From: CAYVQE01 sp964633205
GTDB lineage: Bacteria; Myxococcota; B64-G9
Assembly (NCBI GenBank): GCA_964633205.1
Contig: CAZWFN010000051.1
Location: 1 to 37,630 of the forward strand
DNA: 37,630 nt
Direction of reading: 5' to 3'
Every line of letters begins with the position of its first letter. Within the stretch, counting starts at the first letter, position 1. The translations under genes and the position numbers were made by a program. Below the pieces are notes generated by a model. That model saw only the letters and a program-made list of their open reading frames with translations. It ran no database searches and had not been told where the DNA came from. Positions 1 to 7,612 of the stretch are shown in pieces.

Positions 1-54
1 CATACCGGGCTGGCATATGGTCGTTTTCGTTGATATGGAAGAGGCGATAGAGGC

Positions 55-2046
55 ATGGGAATCGCCACCGACATCATCCTGCTGATCGTGGTCGCCTTCG
101 GCTGCGGCATGCTGCTGCAGCGGCTCGGCCAACCGGTGATCCTGGGCTACATCGCCGCCGGCATCATCCTGGGTCCGCACACCGGCGGCGTCACCGTCTC
201 CAACACGCACGAGATCGAAAAGCTGGCCGAGATCGGGGTGGCGCTGCTGCTGTTCGCCCTCGGGCTCGAGTTCTCGCTCAAGGATCTCAAGCCGGTCAAG
301 AAGATCGCCCTGATCGGCACCCCCATCCAGATCCTGCTGACCATGGGCCTCGGCTTCGGCATCGGCCAACTGACGGGCTGGGAGTGGAAAGACTCCCTCT
401 GGCTGGGCGCCTGCATCGCGCTGTCGAGCACCATGGTGATCCTCAAGACCCTGATGAACCAGGGCTGGCTGGGCACGCTGTCGAGCAAGGTCATGATCGG
501 GATGCTCATCGTGCAGGACCTGGCGGTGGTGCCGCTGATGATCATCCTGCCGCAGCTGAACAACCCGGCGCTGGGGGTGCCGGCCCTGGGGCTGGCCGCG
601 CTCAAGGCGGCCGCGTTCATCGCCGGCATGCTGCTGCTGGGGACCAAGCTGCTGCCGCGGCTGATGGGGCATATCGCCAAGCTCGGCTCCCGGGAGCTGT
701 TCCTGCTGGCCATCGCGGCCATCGGCCTCGGCGTCGGCTACTTCACCCACGAGGTGGGGCTGTCGTTCGCCTTCGGCGCCTTCGTCGCCGGCATGGTGCT
801 CAGCGAGTCGGACTACGGCCACCAGGCGCTCAGCGACATCATCCCGCTGCGGGATCTGTTCGGCCTGCTGTTCTTCGCCTCGGTGGGGATGCTGCTCGAC
901 CCGGTATTCCTGATGGACCACCTGGCGGAGATCGCGCTCCTGGTCGCGGCCGTCAGCTTCGGCAAGGGCTTGATCTTCGCGGGTCTTGCCAAGGTATTCC
1001 GCTACGGCAACGTCATTCCGCTGGCCGTGGGCCTGGGCCTGTTCCAGGTCGGCGAGTTCTCCTTCGTGCTGGCCACGGTCGGCATGACCACGAAATCCAT
1101 CGGTCAAGATCTGTATGCGCTGATCCTGACCACGGCCATCTTGACGATGATCCTGACCCCCATCGTGTCCAGCCAGACGGCGCGGCTGTACGCTTTGAAA
1201 AAGCGCCTGTTCAAGCACGAGCCGCTCGAGACGCGCAATATCCCCGAGACGGGCCTGCAGCAGCACGCGGTCATCGTGGGCGCAGGGCGCGTGGGCTCCA
1301 GCATAGCCGAGGCGTTCAAGGGCTTCGGCCTGCCGCTGGTGGTGGTCGAGCTCGATCACCGCCGGGTCGAGAGCGCCCAGGACAAAGGCATCCCGGTCGT
1401 CTACGGCGATGCCTCGCACGAGATCGTCCTCGAGGCGGCCGAGATCCAGACCGCGCTGCTGCTGGTGGTCACGACCCCGGACGTGGTCACGGCCCGGGTG
1501 ATCATCTCCCGTGCCAAGCGCATGAACGCGGCGCTGAACGTGGTGGCCCGCACCTCCGACTCCTCCTTGCTGCCCGTCTTCAAGGAGCTGGGGGTCAACA
1601 GCGTGGTGCTGCCCGAGTTCGAGGCCAGCCTCGAGATGACGCGCAAGGCCCTGCTCCACTTTCCGATCCCCATCACGGAAATCCAGCAGCGCACGGAGTC
1701 GTTGCGCCAGGATCTGTTCGCCCCCTTCTTCGACGACGGCCGGGACTACAAGACGCTGGTGCAGCTGCGCTCGGCCGAGCAGCAGTTCGATCTGCAGTGG
1801 GTCCGGCTGCGCCAAGGCAGCCCGCTGCTGGACCGCTCCATCGGTGGGGTCGAGATCCGCAAGAAGGTCGGCGCGTCGGTGGTGGGCGTGATCCGCGACG
1901 AGAAGCTGATCGCCAACCCGGACGCGAAGTTCCGTTTCCAGCTCGGCGACCTGGTGGCGATCATCGGCACCGCGGAGTCCCGCGAATCGTTCCGGGCGCT
2001 GGCCGCTCCCGAGGACGAAGCCGCGCCGGCGGATGACGGCGATTAG
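55..2046 (+). CDS. Kef-type monovalent cation:proton antiporter (CPA2) with TrkA-N and TrkA-C domains
   Basis: This 663-residue inner-membrane protein should exchange K+ (or Na+) for H+, as in the KefB/KefC/YbaL group. Residues 1 to about 385 are a run of hydrophobic helices with the Gly-rich transmembrane segments of the Na/H-exchanger fold. At about 403 a Rossmann RCK (TrkA-N) domain begins, with the nucleotide-binding motif VGAGRVGS near 408-415 and an acidic residue at the end of the next strand (VVVELD). A TrkA-C regulatory domain occupies about 580-650. The three-part build and length are typical of full-length KefB/C-like proteins, so gating by nucleotide or another ligand is likely. 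ATG 55 starts directly at the first membrane helix, with a purine-rich GAAGAGG upstream. The ion specificity cannot be told from sequence. No KefF/KefG partner is adjacent. Confidence 0.93.
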   Translation: MGIATDIILLIVVAFGCGMLLQRLGQPVILGYIAAGIILGPHTGGVTVSNTHEIEKLAEIGVALLLFALGLEFSLKDLKPVKKIALIGTPIQILLTMGLGFGIGQLTGWEWKDSLWLGACIALSSTMVILKTLMNQGWLGTLSSKVMIGMLIVQDLAVVPLMIILPQLNNPALGVPALGLAALKAAAFIAGMLLLGTKLLPRLMGHIAKLGSRELFLLAIAAIGLGVGYFTHEVGLSFAFGAFVAGMVLSESDYGHQALSDIIPLRDLFGLLFFASVGMLLDPVFLMDHLAEIALLVAAVSFGKGLIFAGLAKVFRYGNVIPLAVGLGLFQVGEFSFVLATVGMTTKSIGQDLYALILTTAILTMILTPIVSSQTARLYALKKRLFKHEPLETRNIPETGLQQHAVIVGAGRVGSSIAEAFKGFGLPLVVVELDHRRVESAQDKGIPVVYGDASHEIVLEAAEIQTALLLVVTTPDVVTARVIISRAKRMNAALNVVARTSDSSLLPVFKELGVNSVVLPEFEASLEMTRKALLHFPIPITEIQQRTESLRQDLFAPFFDDGRDYKTLVQLRSAEQQFDLQWVRLRQGSPLLDRSIGGVEIRKKVGASVVGVIRDEKLIANPDAKFRFQLGDLVAIIGTAESRESFRALAAPEDEAAPADDGD

Positions 2047-2163
2047 TCTGGAGTCGCCGTCGAATCTTGCGTTCTCGGTGAGAGCGTGGTTGATTGAAGG
2101 GGCTGGCGAGTACCTTCGATAAGCTCGGCGGCACGCCGAGGGCCGCGGGCTGGAGTCGGGTCG

Positions 2164-2502
2164 ATGGAAATCGACGCCACAGTGGCGCAGGAGATCGTCA
2201 AGCGCATCCTATCGGTCGCCTCCCCGGACAAAATCATCCTCTTCGGTTCGGCCGCAACGGAGAAGATGACCCGCGACAGCGACATCGATCTGTTGGTGGT
2301 CGAGCCGGCTCCCGGCGACCGGCGCGCCAGGAGTGTCAGACTGCGCGAGACGCTTCGCGGGCTGGGCTATCCCTTCGACGTGGTGGTGCTCTCCTCAAAG
2401 TGGTTCGAGCAGAGCAAGGACGTCATCGGCGGCGTCGCCTACCCAGCCCACAAATACGGCAAGGTCATCTATACCATTCCTCCGCAGAAACTGCTTCGAT
2501 AG
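2164..2502 (+). CDS. MNT-type minimal nucleotidyltransferase (antitoxin-like)
   Basis: This 112-residue protein has the minimal nucleotidyltransferase signature: a GSAA loop (in LFGSAAT) followed by DSDIDLLVV, giving the two metal-binding acidic residues of the polymerase-beta-like fold. A third acidic position is plausible in PFDVVVLS. In this family MntA proteins act as antitoxins that AMPylate and silence a HEPN ribonuclease encoded next door. The next gene (2563) is indeed a HEPN relative, but it has lost its catalytic core, so this antitoxin may now be an orphan. It starts at ATG 2164, after GGAGTCGGGTCG, and lies 117 bp downstream of the antiporter gene on the same strand. Confidence 0.85.
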   Translation: MEIDATVAQEIVKRILSVASPDKIILFGSAATEKMTRDSDIDLLVVEPAPGDRRARSVRLRETLRGLGYPFDVVVLSSKWFEQSKDVIGGVAYPAHKYGKVIYTIPPQKLLR

Positions 2503-2562
2503 CGTATTCAGCTCTGGTGGAATGGTACTGCTCTTGGCTTTGTTTGCGGCGGTAGCACCGCT

Positions 2563-2778
2563 GTGAAGCCGCCTGAGCAGGTCAAGCTGGTCCTTGCCGC
2601 CCAGTGGCTCGCCAAGGCCGACCAGGACATCAAAGCGGCCGCCGCGCTGACCCTTTACGGTGTAGAACTCCGCTATCCCGGCGAGCAACCGGACCTCGAT
2701 ATCGATGAGACCGAAAGGGCTATCGCCCTGGCTGAAGTGGTACGCGTCGCAGTCCCGTCCATCATGCCGGTGGATTGA
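2563..2778 (+). pseudogene. HEPN-domain toxin partner with internal in-frame deletion
   Basis: The 71-residue frame starts at GTG 2563 and reads like the two ends of a HEPN protein joined together. The N-terminal part (KPPEQVKLVLAAQWLAKADQDIKAAAAL) matches helix 1 of the roughly 130-residue family. The C-terminal part (LYGVELRYPGEQPDLDI and onward) matches the last helices. The middle is gone, including the Rx4-6H ribonuclease motif and the usual LLQQAAEKALKA-like helix. The protein contains no histidine at all, so it cannot have HEPN RNase activity. It follows the MNT gene by 60 bp in the usual antitoxin-toxin arrangement. The deletion keeps frame, so a short protein could still be made. The family assignment rests on remembered consensus. 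Confidence 0.72.
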
Positions 2779-2840
2779 CCCCTCTCCAGACAACCGATTT
2801 TCTAGTTTTCAGGCTTCCGGCCGGCAGCGACCTGCTTTCT

Positions 2841-3809
2841 TCACAAGCCAAAAGCGAGAAGAGCCATATAACCGAGAAATCCGAGGAAGAGCACGCCACC
2901 CTCGACGCGGTTGACCCGCATGCCCGTCTTCATCAGCGGAAAGAGCAGCAAGGATGCTCCCAGCATCCACCAGTTGTCGCGGGCGAGTATCTCGGCCGGG
3001 ACGGGCAAGGGATGAATCAGGGCGGTGGTGCCCGCGATGCCGAGGACGTTGAAGATACACGAGCCCACCACGTTGGCCACAGCGATGTCGTCCCGCCCGC
3101 GCCAGGCAGCGACGATGGAGGTGATCAACTCTGGGGTGCTGGTACCGGCCGCCACGACCGTCAAGCCGATGACCGCGTCCGAGACCCCGAGAGCGCTCGC
3201 GACACCCACCGCGCCGCGCACCAGGGCCGTGGATCCAGCGGCGAGCAGACCGACTCCGAGGATGACCGCGACGATATTGAAGGCGACAGCCTTGTCTCCG
3301 GTTTTGCCGAAGGAGGCCGTGGCGAGTTTCTCGAAGCCCTCCTTCTCCGCCGGCGTCGCGCTCTTGCGGCCGAGCCAGACCGCGTAGGCCACAAAGGCCA
3401 CCAGGGCGGCGAGCAGGAACCCGCCCTCGAGCCGGTCGATGCTGGCATCTCGGGCCAGGAGGTGGAACTGGAATGCGGCGAGCATCATCACCGGCCACTC
3501 GAGGCGCACCGTGTTGCCCTGTATGCGCAGCGGTCTGATCACAGCGGTCAGCCCGAGAATGGCAGCGATATTGAAGATGTTGGAACCGACCACGTTGCCC
3601 ACGGCGATGCCCGGGCTCGCCTCGATCGCGGACTGAAGCGACACCACGAGTTCGGGCATGGACGTGCCCGCGGCCACGACGGTGAGGCCGACCACCGCCG
3701 GGGTGACCTTGGCCAGCAAGGCGATACCGCTGGCGCCGCGAACCAACGCTTCACCGCCGGCGACGAGGAGAGCGAGCCCGGCGACGACGAGAAGCCAATC
3801 GAGGATCAT
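2841..3809 (-). CDS. yrbG: Calcium/sodium antiporter, CaCA family (YrbG-like)
   Basis: The 322-residue inner-membrane exchanger shows the internal duplication typical of the CaCA superfamily. Each half carries an alpha repeat: VVGLTVVAAGTSMPELVVS with GNVVGSNIFNI in the first, and VIGLTVVAAGTSTPELITS with ANVVGSCIFNV in the second. These GTS-PE and GS-NIFN motifs form the cation pathway, with Glu in each PEL as the ion ligand. The length equals E. coli YrbG. The gene converges on the HEPN remnant (62 bp apart). The protein probably moves Ca2+ or Na+ out of the cell; the exact substrates are inferred from the family. Confidence 0.94.
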   Translation of the reverse strand: MILDWLLVVAGLALLVAGGEALVRGASGIALLAKVTPAVVGLTVVAAGTSMPELVVSLQSAIEASPGIAVGNVVGSNIFNIAAILGLTAVIRPLRIQGNTVRLEWPVMMLAAFQFHLLARDASIDRLEGGFLLAALVAFVAYAVWLGRKSATPAEKEGFEKLATASFGKTGDKAVAFNIVAVILGVGLLAAGSTALVRGAVGVASALGVSDAVIGLTVVAAGTSTPELITSIVAAWRGRDDIAVANVVGSCIFNVLGIAGTTALIHPLPVPAEILARDNWWMLGASLLLFPLMKTGMRVNRVEGGVLFLGFLGYMALLAFGL

Positions 3810-4216
3810 CTCGGGGACCTCATCTTATCGCTCCTTCCCTTCGAGCTTGAGACACTGCAAGGCCCATGAAAGCACCAACGATTGTCGCTGGCCAAGCACC
3901 ATCGGCCAAGGGCGCCGGCCGCGTCGGTGTCGCTGCGGCGAACGCAGTTGGCGATAGACGGCGCGGCCGCCCTTGACAGCCTCTCGACCTCTCCGGTAAG
4001 AGCTGAGCTGTGAGCACGGTCGAATGACCCCCTTTCCCGTGGAGAAAGACGGCATGGACTGGATGCACCCCAAAAACCGCCTCACCTGAGGGCGAGGCCT
4101 GGAGCCGGTTCGGCTCCCTGAAACCGCTGGCCCTCGGGTGACTCCTCCCGCCTGATCCCCCGCACCTCCGCGGGTGACCGGCGGTGACTGTCAGCCGGTG
4201 GCCCGAGGAGGAATTC
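3810..4216. other. 407-bp intergenic stretch between divergent genes, with a micro-ORF and hairpin
   Basis: No convincing full gene is seen. On the plus strand a 21-residue frame (ATG 4024 to TGA 4087-4089, beginning MTPFPVEKDGMDWMHPKNR) uses codons typical of this genome. The TGA is followed by a perfect 7-bp hairpin, GGAGCCG at 4101-4107 and CGGCTCC at 4111-4117, with a GTT loop. Whether this is a peptide, a terminator-like structure or a recoding signal is discussed under findings. The minus-strand frames across this stretch are not supported by any recognised motif. The stretch should contain promoters for yrbG (leftward) and yedF (rightward), but I see no clean -35/-10 pair. Confidence 0.35.
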
Positions 4217-4822
4217 ATGACCGAGACGAAGACCGTGGATTGCCGGGGGCTGGCCTGCCCGCAGCCGGTGATCGATACCAAGAACGCGCTTGCAGACGCC
4301 GCCGGGCCCATCCGGGTGCTGGTCGACAGCCAGGCCTCCTGCGCCAACGTGCGTCGCTTCGCCGAGAGCCAGGGCGCCGCAGTGGAGGTCGCCGAGCAGG
4401 GTTCCGAGTTCCACCTGACCATCGCGCCCGGCGATCAGCCGCCCGCAGCCACAGCGCCGCCCATCGTCTGCTCGACCACCGCGGCCAAGAACACGGTGGT
4501 CTACGTCTCGTCCGCCGGCATGGGCCGCGGCGACGACGCGCTGGGCGGCATCCTGATGGAGGCCTTTCTGGATACCCTGAGCCAGTTCAAGGGCCAGCTC
4601 TCCCACGCCATCTTCGTCAACGCCGGCGCCAAGCTCGCGGTCGAGGGCTCCCCGGTGCTGGAACAGGTGCGCCAGCTCGAACAGCTCGGCGTCGAGGTGC
4701 TGGTCTGCGGCACCTGCCTGAAGCACTTCGGGCTGATGGACACGCTGGCCGTGGGCAGCGTCTCGAACATGTACGCCATCATCGAGACCCTGTCGCAGGC
4801 GGGCAAGGTCATCAGACCCTAA
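4217..4822 (+). CDS. yedF: Sulfurtransferase-like selenium metabolism protein YedF (TusA domain + DsrE-like domain)
   Basis: The 201-residue protein begins with a TusA/SirA-type domain: VDCRGLACPQPV carries the C14-P-x-P17 motif that holds a persulfide or perselenide. From about residue 92 a second domain of the DsrE-like fold follows (NTVVYVSSAGMGRGDD onward), with Cys residues in VLVCGTCLKHFGL. This two-domain layout is the YedF family, which co-occurs with selenium-using systems. ATG 4217 is chosen over the upstream in-frame GTG 4184 because GAGGAGG at 4205-4211 sits 5 nt before it. It is 293 bp upstream of a radical SAM gene that appears to be a selenoprotein, so it probably handles or delivers selenium (or sulfur) for that system. 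The exact chemical role of YedF is not established. Confidence 0.9.
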   Translation: MTETKTVDCRGLACPQPVIDTKNALADAAGPIRVLVDSQASCANVRRFAESQGAAVEVAEQGSEFHLTIAPGDQPPAATAPPIVCSTTAAKNTVVYVSSAGMGRGDDALGGILMEAFLDTLSQFKGQLSHAIFVNAGAKLAVEGSPVLEQVRQLEQLGVEVLVCGTCLKHFGLMDTLAVGSVSNMYAIIETLSQAGKVIRP

Positions 4823-5115
4823 GCACCGCTGCGCTGGCCGACGCCCGGGGCCTGGACGCGTTGTCGCCCCGGGCCGAAACGAGCCGCTCGAATCGGGCAA
4901 CCGGGTCGGCCTTCTACCGCGAGCCGGCGCGGCGCCGCCCTGGCCACCGCGGGTGAACGGTGGCGTTTCGCCGCTGTGGATATGTTTCCAGTCGGTTGCG
5001 GTCGGGTCGGTCGCGGTGGCACGCTGGTTGCGAGACGATGACCGGCGGTATCGGTCTCCCCCCGGGGACGACAGCCGGGTTCGGGCCGGCCGCGGCCGGG
5101 GAAAGGACGGCGCCC

Positions 5116-6063
5116 ATGGAGTCCTTCGCGTCACGCGTGGCAGCGGTCGAGCCGGCGGCGCTGCAGGCCAGCGCAGTGGAGGTGCTGCAGCTCAACGTGA
5201 GTCTGCGCTGCAACATGGCCTGCGCCCATTGCCACCAGCAGGCATCGCCCCAGCGCAGCGAGGACATGCCCGAGCACATCACCGCCGCGGCCCTGGACTG
5301 GGCCCGGCAGCTACAACCGGCGCTGGTGGATCTCACCGGCGGGGCGCCGGAGCTGCATCCGCGGATCCGCGCCATCGTGGACGGGCTGATCGAGGCCGGG
5401 CTCGGGGTGCAGGTGCGCAGCAACCTGACGGTGCTGCTCGAAGACGGCAGCCGCGATCTGCCCCGGCGCTGGGCGGACCAGGGGGTCGCCGTGCTGGCCT
5501 CGCTGCCCTCCTGGGACGCCGCGGCCACCGATCGCCAGCGCGGCGCCGGCGCCTTCTCCGCCAGCATCGAGGCGCTGCGGCGGCTCAACGCCGCCGGGTA
5601 CGGCACCGGCGATGGATTGCGGCTCGACATCGCCAGCAACCCGCTGGGCGCCGACCTGCCCGAGAGCGCAGCGGCGTTCGAGCAGCGCTTCCGCGACGAG
5701 CTCGGCGGGCGCCACGGCATCGCGTTCGACGGCCTGCGGCTGTTGACCAACATGCCGCTCGGGCGCTTCCAGCAACAGCTCGGCGGTGCGGCCGAGCAAG
5801 GCGCTTACCTCGACATGCTGCGCTGCGCCTTCAACCCGGAGACGGTGCCGCAGCTGGCCTGCCGCACCAGCCTGTCGGTGGCCCCGGACGGGAGGCTGTA
5901 CGACTGCGACTTCAACCTCGGCGCCGGGCTGGCCTGCCGCGGCGAGCCGCGGTCGGTGTTGGACGCCCCGGCGGGCGTGGCGACGCGTCGGATCGCGTTC
6001 GGGCCGCACTGCTTCGCCTGCACGGCCCGCTCGGGCTCATCGTGACACGGCGCGCTCGTGTGA
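5116..6063 (+). CDS. Radical SAM protein of the ArsS/rSAM-selenodomain family, predicted selenoprotein (Sec310)
   Basis: The protein starts at ATG 5116 (GAAAGGA about 8 nt upstream). It has the radical SAM cluster motif C32-x3-C36-x2-C39 in RCNMACAHC, then the glycine-rich LTGGAPEL typical of the fold. The C-terminal Cys-rich domain (DUF3641/SPASM-like) has LACRTSLSV, YDCDFN and C299-F-A-C302. The family normally ends in a GSSC-x-G motif. Here the frame reads ARSGSS, then TGA at 6043-6045, then HGALV, then TGA at 6061-6063. I annotate the first TGA as selenocysteine 310, giving 315 residues. If the TGA were a stop, the protein would lose only the conserved Cys and five residues. ArsS relatives take part in arsenosugar synthesis; the substrate here is unknown. 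The gene overlaps the next by 4 nt (GTGA), so translation is coupled. Confidence 0.82.
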
Positions 6064-6077
6064 CCCGGTCGGGTCAC
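6060..6077 (+). promoter_or_regulatory. Candidate bacterial SECIS hairpin for the TGA at 6043
   Basis: GTGACCC (6060-6066) pairs perfectly with GGGTCAC (6071-6077) around a GGTC loop (6067-6070). The loop begins 22 nt after the last base of the TGA. Bacterial SECIS elements place an apical loop with G in the first two positions about 16-37 nt after UGA, and E. coli fdhF uses the same GGUC loop. U6059 could bulge beside a G6058-C6078 pair, recalling the bulged U of fdhF. The hairpin also contains the true stop (6061) and the GTG start (6060) of the following gene. SelB binding is inferred and not shown. Confidence 0.72.
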
Positions 6078-7418
6078 CCGGTGGTGGCGTTGCTGACCCG
6101 CCTGCCCGTAGCCGGCCGGGCCAAGACCCGGCTGATCCCCGCGCTGGGGCCGCGGGGTGCCGCGAGGCTGCACCGCGCCATGGCCGAGCTGACCGCCGCC
6201 GAGGTGTGCGCCCTGGCGGCCACCGGCGAGGCCCGGGTGGAGGTGTGGCACGATCGCGGCTCGGCGCGCCGGATGCGCGCCTGGCTCGGCCGACTGCCGC
6301 ACTACCGGCGCCAGCCGGACGGCGATCTGGGTCAGCGGCTGGCGGCGGTGTTCGCCCGAGCCGTGCGCCGCGGCGCCGACCGCTGCCTGGTGGTGGGCTC
6401 GGACTGCCCGGCGTTGACCGCCGGCCATCTCCGGCAGGCGCTCGCTCGCCTGCAGCACTCCGATGTGGTGCTGGGCCCGGCTGCGGACGGGGGCTACTGG
6501 CTGATCGGCATCGCGGCCCGCGCCGCCCAGCGGGCCTTGCCCGGCCTGTTCGCGGACATCCCGTGGAGCACCGCCGCGGTGCTGGGCCAGACCTGCGCGC
6601 GCGCCCGCGAGCTGGGGCTGGGCTTCGAGCTGCTCGAGCGGCTCAGCGACGTGGACCGGGTCGCGGACCTCGAGCAGTGGCGGCAGCAGCGGCCGCGCCC
6701 GGCCGGCTCGGCGCGCCTGTCGGTGATCATTCCCGCCCTCGAGGAGGAGGCGGCCGTGGCGGCCGCGGTCGCCAGCGCCCGGCGGGCCGGGGCGGAGCAG
6801 GTGATCGTGGCCGACGGCGGCAGCGGCGACCGCACCCGGCAGCGGGCCGCGGCCGCCGGGGCCGCGGTGGTCGCCGCCCCCCGGGGCCGGGCCCGGCAGA
6901 TGAATGCGGGTGCCGCGCTGGCCACCGGTGACATGCTGCTGTTCCTCCACGCCGACACCCGCCTGCCGCCGCGGGCGGCGGAGCTGGTGCGCCGCGCCCT
7001 GGCCGCGGACGGGGTGGTGGGCGGGGCCTTCGCCTACGCCGCCGCGGGTGCGGGCGCCTGGGACCCGCTGCTGACGCTGGGCAACCGGCTCCGGCTGGGG
7101 CTGTTCGGCCATCCCTACGGCGACCAGGGGCTGTTCCTGCGCGCGCGAATCTTCCGTGCCCTGGGCGGCTTTCCGGATTTGCCGGTAATGGAGGACTGGG
7201 AGCTGGTCGCCCGCCTGCGGCGGCTGGGCCGGGTGGTGGTGCTGCCCGAGCCGGCGCTGACCTCAGCCGCCTCGTTCGCCGAACACGGCCTGCTGGGGGC
7301 CTGCCTGCTGAACCTGGCCACCATCGTCGGCCACCAGCTGGGCGTCGACACCCGCCACCTGGCCGCCCTGCGCGCCCGGGTGGCCCGCCGGCCGGACGCC
7401 TCGCCGCGGCGGACGTAA
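6060..7418 (+). CDS. Fused glycosyltransferase: DUF2064 (TIGR04282-like) domain + GT2 (TIGR04283-like) domain
   Basis: The 452-residue protein joins two transferases that are usually separate genes beside this kind of radical SAM protein. Residues 8 to about 205 are the DUF2064 domain: LTRLPVAGRAKTRLIP near the N-terminus, then VVGSDCPALT and LGPAADGGYWLIGI. From about 219 (LSVIIPALEEE) a family-2 glycosyltransferase follows, with VADGGSGDRT, a GRARQMNAGAALA motif and FLHADTRLP holding the metal-binding DxD-like site. Both domains were named rSAM/selenodomain-associated transferases in TIGRFAM, and the second is also linked to arsenosugar synthesis. The start GTG 6060 overlaps the upstream stop at 6061 (GTGA). 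GTG 6042, in the same frame, is the alternative. The protein is probably cytosolic; donor and acceptor sugars are unknown. Confidence 0.87.
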   Translation: MTRSGHPVVALLTRLPVAGRAKTRLIPALGPRGAARLHRAMAELTAAEVCALAATGEARVEVWHDRGSARRMRAWLGRLPHYRRQPDGDLGQRLAAVFARAVRRGADRCLVVGSDCPALTAGHLRQALARLQHSDVVLGPAADGGYWLIGIAARAAQRALPGLFADIPWSTAAVLGQTCARARELGLGFELLERLSDVDRVADLEQWRQQRPRPAGSARLSVIIPALEEEAAVAAAVASARRAGAEQVIVADGGSGDRTRQRAAAAGAAVVAAPRGRARQMNAGAALATGDMLLFLHADTRLPPRAAELVRRALAADGVVGGAFAYAAAGAGAWDPLLTLGNRLRLGLFGHPYGDQGLFLRARIFRALGGFPDLPVMEDWELVARLRRLGRVVVLPEPALTSAASFAEHGLLGACLLNLATIVGHQLGVDTRHLAALRARVARRPDASPRRT

Positions 7419-7545
7419 ACGGCTAGCGCCAGCCCCGGCGCAGCCCGTGGCCTGCGCGACGAGTTGATCCTGCCGGGCTACCAGGCGCCGGACTTTTCGG
7501 GCGCGGGATCTCCTGCAGCGCGGTTGCCGGCGCGCGCGATTGTAC

Positions 7546-7595
7546 TTGACAGCGCATCTGGTTTAGGAATAATTCCTATCTAGGAACGCATTCCT
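7546..7595 (+). promoter_or_regulatory. perR-katG promoter with two palindromic operator sites
   Basis: A -35 box TTGACA (7546-7551) and a -10-like AATAAT (7568-7573) are 16 bp apart. A 15-bp palindrome, TAGGAAT-A-ATTCCTA (7564-7578), covers the -10. A second, related site follows directly (TAGGAA at 7581-7586 and TTCCT at 7591-7595). Paired, partly symmetric AT-rich boxes over the promoter are the usual layout for Fur/PerR repressors. The first gene downstream (7613) is a PerR-like protein, so autorepression is likely. Confidence 0.78.
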
Positions 7596-7612
7596 GTCGG
7601 GATGGGGACGCG

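Noticed and set aside
3820..4422. 200-residue minus-strand frame in the yrbG-yedF gap
   Set aside because: No motif, overlaps the yedF start, and composition like noncoding GC-rich DNA.
6043..6045. TGA as a simple stop with GTG 6042 as the downstream start
   Set aside because: This would be a valid conventional reading. It loses against Sec because the TGA falls on the conserved Cys, the following residues fit the family, and a SECIS-like hairpin is in place. It is kept as the alternative.
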